Positions 14,513 to 26,346 of a stretch of 64,000 nt of DNA are shown in pieces (the first letter of the stretch is position 1; each line of letters begins with the position of its first letter). The stretch covers positions 13,627,804 through 13,691,803 of the forward strand of contig CP034986.1 of the NCBI GenBank assembly GCA_004026145.2. The letters are read 5' to 3'. A model generated the notes under the pieces. That model did no database searches. It was not told where the DNA came from and saw only the letters and a program-made list of their open reading frames with translations. The position numbers and the translations under genes were made by a program. The DNA is from Takifugu bimaculatus (Eukaryota; Chordata; Actinopteri; Tetraodontiformes; Tetraodontidae).

Positions 14513-16439
14513 AGACGACTATATTTCACAGCTTATCAACTCATCTTCTGGAGGCTCCCTGATAAGCACCGCCAGGCGACCATCTTGGATCTGCTGTGCA
14601 CCTTTGAGAGGGGTGACACTGGCTCTCTGGTCATTTTTATGCCTGATTATCAACAGACTGCACCACAGGGTGAACGTCCTGGTTTTCACCATCTCATGAG
14701 CTGTTTTACATTCATGCGATTTGGCTTAAAACCACACCGTTCTAGCATCTTAGAGAGTTTCTTTGTTCCTGTTTTGATTTTGATGTAAGCTTGAAGCTGG
14801 CGGACTGCCCTCCTGGCCGGGGTTATTGCTGCTCCGAGTGAGGGAGGTTAAACATCTCCAAGTTTCATTTTCAGACATGATGGAAAATGGAAGGAAGTTC
14901 AACCTGTTTTTATTGGGGATCATGAGGAGGCACACCTGCGGACACACCACTGGATGACTAATGTGGGCTCAGAGCCACCCGTCCATACATCCCTACATCC
15001 ATCTATCCCTCCATCACTCCATGCATCCTGCAATTGCATTCCAGTGTTTTTCACAGCTCTTCCTCAGGGCATGGAAGTCTTACCACACTAGCTTGGTGCT
15101 TAGGAAACCTAGTCATGTCCTGGATGCACCAGTTGTATGTAAGTGGCTCCTAAATATGTCAGCAGTCTTAATAAAGCCTGTGTGAATGGACCAGCGCTAA
15201 ACTGACATCGATGGTGAAGGTTGGGAAGAGCAGCTGACCAAACACTGGAAAACTGTAGTGGAATTATAGAGAATTTATACCCTAGATGAGGAGAGAACAA
15301 GCTAACATCCTGAGGTCCTAATGAATCCCTGATGACATCATACATTGCAAAGTGTCTGGATGTCCTGTCATGTATTTTGGACATGAGGACGGCTTTCCGG
15401 GTGCTCCCAGACAAGGGAGAAATCTTCACAGGACCCTTGATGTAATTGGAAGGGAAAAGAAAAGAGGCAATGCCACCAGAGGTGCACAGGCCAAAGGCAG
15501 GAAGGTAGTGGGGGTGGGGGGGGGGGGGTATTTTCTCACGCAGCGGTGCGGTTGAGACTTATTATGACGGGAAGAATCAGCAGGACAGGAAGAACCGGAA
15601 GCCGTTTGTTATTTGAAAAGCCTCCCCATCTCTCTGTTTATGCCTGTTTGTGTCGCTCCCTCTGTCTCTGCGTAATGAGGCTGTGGGATGGAAGAACGAT
15701 CCGCTGTCATCCCTGACGGTGGCCTTCCACCGCCTGAATGTCAACACCGCCGGAGACCCCCCACCTGATCGAGCAGTGTGCTCAATTAGCCAGACTCGCT
15801 CACTGCAGGAGCTGATGGGACAAAGCTGCAAACACGCACATGCATACAACAATAACGCCGCTTTTACTGACTTAAACCTAAAAGTAAGAAGACCCAGCCC
15901 CCGGCCGTTACATTAATTACATAAAAGGTGACAGAGATTTTCCTCATGGTCCCTCACTGAAGATGAAAGTGGGCGGAGTCAAGTGGTGGCTGAACATTCA
16001 GTTTGCTGTGTTTGTCCATTTTAAAGACACTGCTGTTACAGACCAAAGAAGGCTCTGCTTTGTGTTTCACTACGAGGAGCTACGGTATCTTGTGTGCTTC
16101 CCAAAAGGGATTAGGTCCTGATTAAATAATGGTTTCAGTTAGCTGATGGAGAATTTCATTAAAGTAGCTGTCCCTAAATTTCCACAGGATGAACTATGGG
16201 AGCGTGGCGCTGCATCAGGGTCGCTGGTCTGAAAACTCAGGGTCAATGACTTTTATGATTGATTGAAGATCAGATGGATGAGCAGATTATGATGGCCATG
16301 AGCAGGTGACGGTGGGGGGTGGGGGTGACCTGATGCTAATGACAGTGTATCAGCGTTCTGTCTGTGCTCCCGCATCTGAGCATCTTTCCTCCCTTTGATT
16401 TGTGGGGTTATATTTTATTCAAGTGGTTATCTATCCCGG

Positions 16440-19400
16440 GGTGGAGTGTGAATACACCTGGCCCTCACAAACACCTTCACCTCATCGCAAGATCTGCCAA
16501 ACTAGGCGAGAATCCGCTGTTTTCGGGCAACTCTGCAAATATGGTCGATGACACCAGGCATGGAAGCCTCCTTCGACAAATAGATTGACCCAGTGTTGAA
16601 ACGGCTTGATGCCTGCGCAAACAAAATCACAACCCTGTACACGCGCGTCACTCAAGCTGAAGGCAACATTTTGAGCCAAGAGGACCCCCGCAGCTATCTG
16701 TGGAGCTAAGCTATCGGACGTTGAGTAAGCTGAAAGTGCATCCCTGATCATGATATTAAAGGATTTTTCTGCAGCAGTACGAAATAAGCAACAGGAATTC
16801 TACCAGGTGAAAGAGCAGTTCAGAGTGAGAAGAATCACAAACCTGACTACCCTCAGGATTAGGTGCAATGGGCAGGAGAGATTGCTTAACTCCCTCCTGG
16901 GGAGGGTTTTCCCTGCAGCTAGCATTTCTTCAAGTTTTACTCTGGGACACTGACTGTCCACTGAGCTTGTTTTGGAGAAGACCGTACCCTTGCTTTACAG
17001 TTGTGCATCTTCTACGCTTGCAGGTGTTTATTTCCGTGTTCATATTCTCACTCTACCTGTTATCTCCTCTCTGAGTATGTTACTTTTGCTTTAGAGGTGC
17101 TGCATGACAGCAGCTGATGGGTCTTCCTCCTTTAAGGTTTGGGAGAGTTTGGGAAGAGTTTTTTTTAGCTTGCGTCTCTAAATGTCTGTGACAGACCAAA
17201 ATCTTAAGTCCTTTTGTTGTCCGACACTGAATGTTTGCAGCTGGAATGTGGCCGGTAGACACAACCCTGTTCAGTTAATTAAAAAATAACTACATTTTAA
17301 AAAATCCCATGTCCATCTGATGAACATATGAAGCTGAGGCGTGACTGGGCTGGCCAGGTGCTTGGTTCATCCTCAACCAGGAAGGTTTTCACATCTTAAT
17401 AATCAGGCACCTGCCCCCAGTGGATGTAGAATTAATTTCTGAGAGGTGAGGTAGATGTTTAATGCTGAGGCCTCGTCTTCATGATCAGTGTTTCTCATTT
17501 TTGACTATTTATTTTCCACTGCACATTCAAATGATTTCTTCTCTCATGCATTTTACTTATTGGCTGATTGGATCTGTGAAAACACAGCGATTGGAGGCAA
17601 TGTCAAATTCCAGGATTGATAAATCACTTCCAGTGGAAAACACATCGTCTGAAACATGCTGTGAAATTGGCCTGGTCGATACCTGGTGTCCTGGTGTGCA
17701 GGTCTCCTCTGGGACACTATGAAATCCTACATGGAGGTTGACTTGAAAGTATATTTCAGATATTACTACTTAATCTAAACCAATAACACCAAGTGACATC
17801 ATGCAGGGTATATACAGCAGGGATTTGGTTGTGAATTTTATATATATAAGAAAAATGCTCTACTTACCTCATTCTAAATGTAGCAATCGGGGAAGTCGGG
17901 GACCCTCCCTCACTCCCTCCCTCCTCAATGGAAGATAATATATCTTTGGCATGGAAAAATGGGAAGCCACCTGTGGAAGGAATGCTCTCGGTACAGGGTT
18001 GTGTCTGTTTTAAACCGTGATATGAGGATCATTGCAAAAGTCCTCGCTTCCTGTCTGGAGAAGGTCCTCCTCTCTGTTATTGCGATTGATCAGTTTGGCC
18101 TTATAAAAGATGGGTTTCCTGCTCATAATGTTTGCTGGAACATATCCAGCGTCCCCTCTACAGTGCGGAAGCTGTGGTCATTTTGCTGGAGGCACAGAAT
18201 GCTTTTGACCAGCTAGAATCGCCATATCGACTCTATTTGCAAAAATGTTAAATGGATTCAGATTTTGTACACATCACCGCCTTGGGCCGTAAGGCTTTAG
18301 GGCTAAATACTTCAGCACTGAACAGGGGAGCAGACAATGCTGCTCACTTTAATTTGCACTAGCTGTGGAACCTCCAGCTGCGGCCATCAGACAAGACTAC
18401 AAACATCGAAGATATTTTTCTGAACAACTGGGAGCATAAAATTCCACTGATGACACTTTTCTTAAATTCTCTAAGTCACTTTATTCCCAATCTATTAAAG
18501 TTAATCACTAATTATGGCTCTTTCTCTGGATACAAAATTATCTATTCTGAAAGTGATCCTGTGTCTCTTTATAGTGCATCGAGGGTAGAGCCTCACATCT
18601 CACCACCTTTTCGATAGGCTCCACAAGGTTTTAGTTTTTAATATAAAAACATTCCCCTGCTTTAAAGAGCTAAGCTAAACTTTGCTTGCCTCTTAAGCAT
18701 TGCATCATGACCTTGAAGGATGGCGCGGCCTCCCTTACCTTGGACGGATACCACGGCCTTCTTTTTCATCGTATCTGTGGACTGCACAGTTTAAATTAAT
18801 TTCGGAATGGTTTCTATATACGACTGGCTCAGTTGGGAATCAGCTTCATAAGATGGGATTCCTCTGCTCAATCTACTTTATAACTTGCCCGGGAAAGCGG
18901 GAATGCTGTTAAAGGATAATATAATTTTACGAAACATGGTTAACTTCTGGCATAAAGTCTGGAAATTAGAAGGATAAAATAACTGTTTTTAATTGTTGAC
19001 CCCCAATCCATGATGCCCTTGACTGTCCTCCAAGCCTTCAAACTGGCCTAGCAGGCTATAAAGGCATTAAAGTGGTTGGAGATTTGGTCCATGGGGGCTC
19101 ACTTCTACATTTGAGCAAGTAAAATAAGGTTTGGGCTGACCAATATTTATTTCTTTAGATTCGTACAAGTAAGGATCTTTATTTGATCTAATCCGAGAAC
19201 ATTTGCTGGCGGTCTGGCCACTTCTCTTATCAGTATGAATACTGATCTTAAACTCTTTACCAAAAAGTGCTCCTGTCTTTAAGTAGACAACTCAGACAAG
19301 GTCTGAAGGAAAGGGCCGGCTTATTTCTATCCCACTGCTGTGGAAGCATGCAATGATCTAATAGGCCAGCACAGGGATTTATCATATCATTATACAGGTC

Positions 19401-19945
19401 GCTAAGTTATCATTCAAAGGCTCTTTTTAGTTTTAACCCAGAGGCCCGACACAGAATGTACCCAGGCGTGTCGAGATTTTGTTATAAATGTCATTTGGCT
19501 ACTGGCTGTTTTTTTCTTAATCTGTCTTTATAATCTGCACTTTTGCGATACAATTTTACAACAACCAATCTTCAAATGCAGAATGCATCCTGTGACAGTG
19601 ATTTGCTTCTGGAGACTCAACCGCCTTTAATCACTGTCATTCCATTCGAAGCCTTTTCTGTAACACTAAACCTTTCTTTTAAAACTTTTCTTATTTTCCA
19701 AACTTGGGATATATACTTTGATTATTTCGGCTTTAATGCCTCCCAAAGGATGAGATCTGGTCCCGTTGACCTGGCCTGGGTATGAGAACCTGTCTCACTG
19801 GCATCGTCCATGTGTTAAACGTGTGATTGGTTTTTCATTCACATTTACTTGTTTGCTAATCAGCTCAGTATTTTTTTAACCTTTGTTTCTTGTGTTGTCT
19901 GGTTCCTGCTTCCAGTTCAATAAAAATATCTATTTTTTAAAAGAC
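16440..19945 (+). mobile_element. degenerate L1-like non-LTR retrotransposon
   Basis: A plus-strand relic about 3.5 kb long, full of stops, frameshifts and deletions. The ORF1 part is visible at 16580-16900: VLKRLDACANKITTL, TRVTQAEGNI and FSAAVRNKQQEFYQVKEQ resemble the coiled-coil and C-terminal parts of fish L1 ORF1. ORF2 begins near 17235 (SWNVAG, an endonuclease start). The reverse transcriptase is visible from about 17985: RDMRIIAKVLASCLEKVL then DQFGLIKDG. Later fragments include NYGSFSGYKIIYSESDP at about 18510 and a plus-strand LALHHDLEGWRGLPYL-like motif near 18700. The 3' end carries an AATAAAA run near 19918-19940. Boundaries are approximate. It is not functional. Confidence 0.8.
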
Positions 19946-20153
19946 AGGGTGGTTTATTCCTGTGAGACAGCGGCTCGCCTGAGTGGGAAAAAAGAGAGTT
20001 CCAGAGCAAGCTTGGGGTGTCAGAAACTTGGGCTGCTACCGTCAGGAAATGGCTCAAATAAATAAGGGCTGTGGATCGTCAGAGAAGCATCAAAGTTTAG
20101 CCGGCTCATGAATCTTTGCGGTTACAAGCTACCCTATTTTCTGCTCCTTGCAG

Positions 20154-20252
20154 TATGAATCCGTTAATGCTGACATGAGCACAAATGGAAGGACTTTCAC
20201 AAAAACCCTCCAGGCCCTCATTCAAGGCTTGACCAGAGCCCAGCAGACCATG
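20154..20252 (+). other. isolated exon-like segment of unknown identity
   Basis: A 99-nt (33-codon) open stretch is bracketed by a good pyrimidine-tract acceptor (ttttctgctccttgcag) and a GTAAAG donor. It reads YESVNADMSTNGRTF through TKTLQALIQGL to TRAQQTM, which looks like plausible amphipathic helix sequence. I do not recognise the protein, and I found no partner exons within the window. It could be an exon of a plus-strand gene or non-coding transcript, a relic, or chance. Confidence 0.25.
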
Positions 20253-20680
20253 GTAAAGGAGCATTATGTGATTCATTCCACATAAATCTCATCGGTCTCA
20301 ACCATCTGGGGGCTTTGAAATGTAATTGTCCGTGTTCATCTGACAAAACCGGGAAGGTACTGGTGCAAAACCAGAGTTTGATCTTATGGATTCATGTATC
20401 TAAAAGTTCTGGATTTTCAGAAATGGATACCTTCTCCACAGAGATGTTGCTCTGTGTGTGGATGTGCGCCTGTGTTTGTTCATTGAGGTTGCAATTCTGA
20501 AAAAGGTTTGTGTGAAGGAGGAGATTGAGTTTACAGGGATGGAGAGACTTTGGAGGCCCTGTGGAAATTAGAACTCTCCATCTCTGTCTGCAAACCACTG
20601 CGTTTTTGAGTTTTGGGGTCACTGTGGATATAAAGGCAGAAGTCAGGGATCTCACGCTGAAAGCACTGAAAACAACAGAG

Positions 20681-20720
20681 TGTGTGTGTGCATGTGTGCA
20701 TGTGTGTGTGTGTGCATGTG
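20681..20720. repeat. TG-rich microsatellite
   Basis: Interrupted (TG)n with CATG interruptions on the plus strand. Confidence 0.8.
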
Positions 20721-23700
20721 TTGTGACTGCGTCTGTCCTCCAGTGGGCGCTGATTTAATTCTCTTCCTTATTTAAACATTATAAATGATCATTCATGAGT
20801 GAGTGCACTTTCATTAGCATGATTAGCACAGTTAGCTATGTCAAAGTAACACTTTACATCATTTTGAATTCCTGTTTGACTGCAAAGAAAACCACACATC
20901 TGTGCACAGACATTGTTCTCTGCTGCAGTTGAGGATTGTTGCACCTCTCTCTTTTCTGCCTCTAAGAGCTGATTTGGAGCGGCTGCCCTCCCCACTTGTG
21001 CCTTGGGCTGTTGTGCCCAACCTCTACCTCCATCCAGTCTTCTCTCCCTCACCCACTCACGGTTTCTCGCTCCGCTACCTTAGGACTGCGATGTTGGACG
21101 GAATACTTGTCTCAGAGGGAAGTTGCTGCCTTTCGACTTGTTTCTTTCCTCCTCCACCACTTGGCGGTCGTCCTTGGCTCCCGACTGGACCGACTGCCCT
21201 CGCTGGCAGACTCCAGATTGGACACGCCGTGTCTTTCTTTGGCTGAGACATCCGGTCTGACCCTCAGGCACTGAGATATTGAGAATGTATCAGGTTTGAG
21301 TCACAAGCTGAGGCATCCACATGATGGAAGTATTTAAACTATTTCACGTTATTTAGTAAGTACTAGCTTTTTAATCATGCAGATTTTACAGACTAATACT
21401 AAAAAGTGCCTTTTGAGGAGATTGAGTTTCCCTCATGACATGCTAACACATGCTGCAGCTCAGTATTAGGCAGTTTGGTAACATGATATCTGATACAGAA
21501 GCAGCCTGAACACTGTTGGTCATCTGACCTAAGTCCCTAAATACTACACTTCCATGCATTTGTGGAGTATCTAAGCAGGCTGTAACTGTCGCTCCACTGG
21601 TTAGCGACGTTTGTTAGCATGATGTGCAGTCAAAATCGGAAAATCACCATGCTTTATCCCTAATCTACTCTTAAAACATTACAGAAACGACATTATCCTG
21701 GCTTAATTGTATGTCATGCAATGAGATTTCCCACATAATTAACGTGTAAGTATCCCCCTGAAGTTAAACCACTGACGAACTCAGAGCGACGCGATGAAAA
21801 CTGTGAATCCATTAAAACAACTGTTTTTTGGAGATGTTTCACTGCCAGATGTGCCGCTGCATTTAGAGGCTTAGCAGGAATGTGAATGATTAGGGATGTA
21901 ACCACGTGAGAAAGCAGTTTTCAAATGATGGGAAAAAGTTACCAGCACGAGAAGCACGTGGAATGTATTCAATAGGCAATGGTCATAAGTTGAGGGTTGG
22001 TAGGTGAGTAAAGCTCTTCTGGGAAGGTCAGAATGCAGCAGGCTGGCATTTAATTCAAACATACAGTCTCGGCATGTTGCGTTACAGAGCACGAGATAAC
22101 CTTTAGGTGGTTTTTACGGACAAAACAGCCCCTCGTGATAGCAGAGGAAGACTGGTAAGACTTTATGTTTGAACCTTCTTTTAAGCGTCTGTTTTGACCC
22201 AAGCTGATGATTTAACCAGGAACAGAATATTCAGTTTGATGAGAGGCCATTTTCACACCCGAACCATCACGCCAAACACAAGCAGAAATCTGCTGCTCAC
22301 GGTGGTTTTTAGCATACAAATCCATCCTGAAAAGGTCAGGAGCAGGAATGGAATCAGCCGAGAAGAAGCAACGCGAAAATCACAGAAAACAGTTCACGTC
22401 CTTAAATAAGCCCGAGCTTGAAAGTGCAATCGTGGATGTCGATAAACGTTTCAAAGCAGAAGAAAGAGGTGGGAAAGAGATCCACTCATAAACAGTGTTT
22501 ACTTAAAACACCCCATTGCCTTATTAGTATTAATAGCACTGACTTCAGAAAACTCATATTCTGCCATTGGTCAGTTTTCTATTATTAATGACTGAAATGA
22601 AAGCCTGGAAACGCAGCGGCAGCAGAGGAGCTCTGCATAGCAAACGATGGTGCCTCTGCCAGTTTACATAACCAACACTCGGGTAAACAGCAGATTAACT
22701 GCGGTGGGGGGGCAGAGGGACGGGAAATGGGAGCAAAGTGTTTCATCTCCACATTAGCCTGTGTGAGAGGAGGCTAGGAGAACACTGCGGACCTTTTTGA
22801 TAGGGCTGGTCCTCGCGGCTGTGTCCGAGCACGAGCGAGGCCTCGCTTCCAGCGCAGCTTCTGTCAGGTCGCTCCTCAGGAGCCAGGTCAAAGAGAATCT
22901 TCGGGAGTCTTCGTGTTAATTAAAGACACCATCTGTTAAACTTTATTATTAAGCTGTTAAGGGGAGCGCTGTGAGCAAATGAACAGGCTTTTTCATTTTC
23001 TGCTCTATTTACAGGCATCGGGGGGCCCGGAGAGCAGTGGGGGTCTGCAGCTTCCCCAGTGAGAGTTCTATGATAGAGACACAGAAACTAAGTCAGAAAA
23101 TAAGTCAACATTTAGGACCTCTCTGGTGATGGGAATCTTTCCTGGCAATAACTTTCACATCTGTTCAGCGGTAATTGCTCTTTTCTCCTTCAGCAGGAAA
23201 CTTTTTCTTTTTTTAACCCAAACCTGTAAACAGATGATGGCAAGACTGTTCCTCAGACCTCTGCCCTCTCTTGGTGGCCCACAGTGAAGCCTCTTCACTT
23301 CTGCTTCTGTCCAGCTGATGTATTTGATTCCTTCTTTCATTCAGAAACATCTGGACACAGGCAGCCATATGCTCGAATTTTTGTTTTAGCCAAACTGCAG
23401 TGGACGATACTGACTGCAGAAATGCATCTCTCTTTTCAAGAAGAACAAAAAAACTTCTATTTTTAGCTGAGTAACAACCTTAAATTTGAAGAAAGGTCAC
23501 TCTTCTTTCACTAAAGTCTCCTAAAATCGCTTGATTTTTTGGGAACCGACGTAACCACCAGAACGCTAACAGAGGAGAAAATAAGCAAATTACTCAGTAA
23601 GACAGGAGAAGATTTTATAAATTGTAACATATTTTTTGAGGATGATACAGGGGGATTTCTTTTTATCCTATGCTATTGTTATATGGAATATATTGTGAGT

Positions 23701-24002
23701 TGTTAGAGGTTGATTTAGATCAAGGTACATGTAGCTAGTGTTAGCTGTGTTTCTAGAACAAAGCAAATGGCCAGAGGGAGAGCTACCTCAGCTAAGCTTA
23801 ATTTATTAGTCTTCAAGTAAATATAATTTTTCTGTAAATAGCTTTAATAAAATCCAAACAGAAAATGTTAAAAATCACACACTTTACCATAGAGCTTACC
23901 ATATCAATCAAGTCCTGTTTTATGCTCGGAAACATTGAAGAATGACCAAAAAATTAAAAATAAACCCAAACAAAAAAGACCGTGGCAAATATTGAATCAA
24001 AC

Positions 24003-24008
24003 TTTATT
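24003..24008 (-). other. erbb4: poly(A) signal AATAAA, likely erbb4 distal end
   Basis: On the minus strand this reads AATAAA within AATATAAATAAAGTTTG. It is followed about 25-60 nt downstream by a T/GT-rich stretch (minus strand of 23945-23980, containing TCTTTTTTGTTTGGG), the usual layout of a cleavage and polyadenylation site. It is the most distal good signal I see before the intergenic region. Confidence 0.45.
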
Positions 24009-25609
24009 TATATTAAATTAAAAATATACTTTTGACAGATTCATGTAACAAACATGAGGAAAGGTATCTCTATGATAGAAAGCCTTTGGGTATGGTTTCA
24101 AATGTCTCAGACACGGGAGAAGCATGGAGAGCGGATGTTTAGGACAGGCTATTGGGAACATCATCTCTGTGGTGTCTCCTCTTAAAAGCATGCAAATCAA
24201 AAAGAACAATTGGAAAACATGGTGACTGTGAAAGCCTTTCAGAGAAGGGGGGGGGGAGGAGGAAGAGGAGGAGGAGGAGGTCAGACTTGGCTCAGTAGTA
24301 TGTCCTTGAAAAAGTGAGCACAGAGGGCAAAGTTGGATCCCAAACATGAGTAACTGGGTCGGCTGACAGCGCTGGTGCCCACCAGTCAGACTCCATCTTC
24401 TACAGGGTTCAGCAAAACTGAGACACAGCATGAGGATGGAGCTCCAGAGAAGGAACAGAGATTTTACAATTCACACACTTTGAAAACCAAACTCCCATTG
24501 GCCAAAAGCTACACTTCAAACACAGACGGCTATTTTAGAACTTGTCTTAGGAGGGAGGAAACAGCAGTTGGAGAGCACACCATAGAAACCCATATGTGGA
24601 GCCTCGTCTCCTTATGGACAAATTCACCCTATTGGCCATTTCAGTGCTTTATAAAAATACTATTCACATTTGTTGCTGAAGTTTGTGTTGGAGAAGACCC
24701 CAAGATTCTGTACATTAATACTGAGCGGATGTGTCAGAATGGCAGAAATAGTTTGTGCAATCGAAAGGCCGACAATCCAGAATTACAGCGAGAAAGACGA
24801 ACGTGTAAAACAACTGACGCTTTTGGTCAGAAACCACCACAATATGGGGAAAATGTTCCATTCAAAAGAAAACACGGGCTGGTTTGAACAAAACCATCTG
24901 ATTCCCAACTTGTGCTACTAAATTACATTAAAAAAAAGAGACCTCCAATGCTTTAGGCCACCTAATTGTGGAGTGAATGGACCACACAGAGGTGGATGTA
25001 AGGTATGATACCACAGTACAGCAGAACTCATGTGCCCATGATGAAATATTTAAAAGAAACAGCAACAATTGGGAACTAATGTACGCAGTGTTCAGAACCG
25101 ACAGGAATAGCAGCAGGCGAGGCCGGCGAATGTTAAGGCGAAACACGTTCCAGACGAGAGGAATAAGCGAATCAACAGACCCAGACTCGGTGACCCTGCC
25201 TTCATTCCTGTTTTTCCTCATTTGCTGTGACGGTATCACAAGAACGTTCACTTCAAAGCAGATGTCCGCTGAGTGTCCAACACACCCTCAAGTGTCCTCA
25301 AGTGCCTGGCGAGACCACTCGTCTCATTTCGTGTATCCTATTCGGGTCTACAGTGAAATTTAGGCCAAAGAGGAAGCAAACCAGGTCTTTCTTATCTTGT
25401 TAGTGAGTTCTGAAACCCAGTTTTGGCGGCGTCTCACATTGCCCAGTATAAACAAGCTCAAACACTATAAATATTTCACACCGATATTAAATGCTGTCTC
25501 AGTTTTATCAAATTAAGATACTACAAACATACATCAAATAATCATGAAGCCATCAAAGCAGCATTAGACATCCTGCTCGAATGGCACAAGGAACTAGGAA
25601 ACAAAGACA

Positions 25610-25660
25610 TGTTCTCTTCACCTGGAGCTTGTTCTCTTTACCTAGAACTTGTTCTCTTCC
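25610..25660. repeat. 20-bp tandem repeat, about 2.5 copies
   Basis: Units begin tgttctcttcacctggagct, then tgttctctttacctagaact, then a partial tgttctcttcctcaac. It lies inside the probable erbb4 3' UTR. Confidence 0.7.
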
Positions 25661-26328
25661 TCAACTCTTCCTAGACTCTCTCTTTTCTCTGAACTGGTTA
25701 ACGATCAGATAAACATGCTGAATATTTCAGTAGCGAAGCGGGGAAACACTTTCTTTCTACCAACAACTTTGATCAAAGTGCTCCACAGGGAGGACAAACG
25801 TACACAGCTCAGCTACACGAGGCATAAGGATGCTCTTACCTTGGTGTTTAAAGGTGTGTTAACATCCTACATATAAGCATAGCTTAAATGAGACAGAATA
25901 ATGAAACACAACTATAAACGGTGAGAAATCAACGTGGTTCCAATACGTAACGACGAAAATACCCAGGAAGGATAAGGAACCACAATTTTTTGATTCAACT
26001 ACGATCTGTGGAGGATCTCCAAAAAGCATTTGCTTTGATGCTCAATTACCAAGTTTGAGGTTTTTTCCTCCCCGACTGCAGGGGGTCTGTGCAGCTAAGC
26101 AAAATTAACATTTCAAAATTAACAAGAACTCAAGTTTTGTGACTCTTTTGTGATTTAGCCATATTTCATTCAGCTTGACCGGTATCAGCTTCATTTGCTA
26201 CTACAGGTGTCACACAGGTGTGTCACATGACAGCATCTTCACACAGAGATTCTTCAAGAACCTCCTATTTAAGTTTGCAGCTAAATCTGTTACTTAGATC
26301 TCATTCAAAATAGTGTTGAGCGTGGTAT

Positions 26329-26346
26329 CCCCCCCCCCCCCCCCCC
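26329..26346. repeat. poly-C tract (18 nt)
   Basis: An uninterrupted run of 18 C on the plus strand, so poly-G in the erbb4 transcript if the 3' UTR extends this far. Confidence 0.9.

Larger units (their letters stand above)
1..16439. other. intergenic region, no gene recognised
   Basis: No open frame here resembles a known protein family, and none shows paired splice sites with plausible codon use. The longest frames (for example 8634-9092 minus and 4685-5110 plus) are low-complexity and unlike any domain I know. The region holds poly-G runs at 349-362 and 540-562, a G-rich tract at 15511-15528, a 14-bp tandem repeat near 14477, and AT-rich patches that could be regulatory but cannot be judged without alignment. 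It lies 3' of erbb4. Confidence 0.6.
19946..23979. other. intergenic region between L1 relic and erbb4 3' end
   Basis: No gene is recognised. It contains one isolated exon-like segment (20154-20252), a TG-rich microsatellite near 20681-20720 and otherwise unremarkable AT-rich sequence. A patch at about 22910-23020 is AT-rich with several TAAT/ATTA cores, but I cannot show conservation. Confidence 0.55.

Noticed and set aside
20902..21274. Two overlapping plus-strand frames of 114 and 92 codons
   Set aside because: Low-complexity Pro/Leu/Ser content, no family resemblance and no splice context.
24018..24887. Open frames of 137 and 170 codons near the end of the erbb4 3' UTR
   Set aside because: They resemble no known family and lie inside the probable UTR. 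The poly-Ser/Pro run on one strand comes from a GGA repeat.
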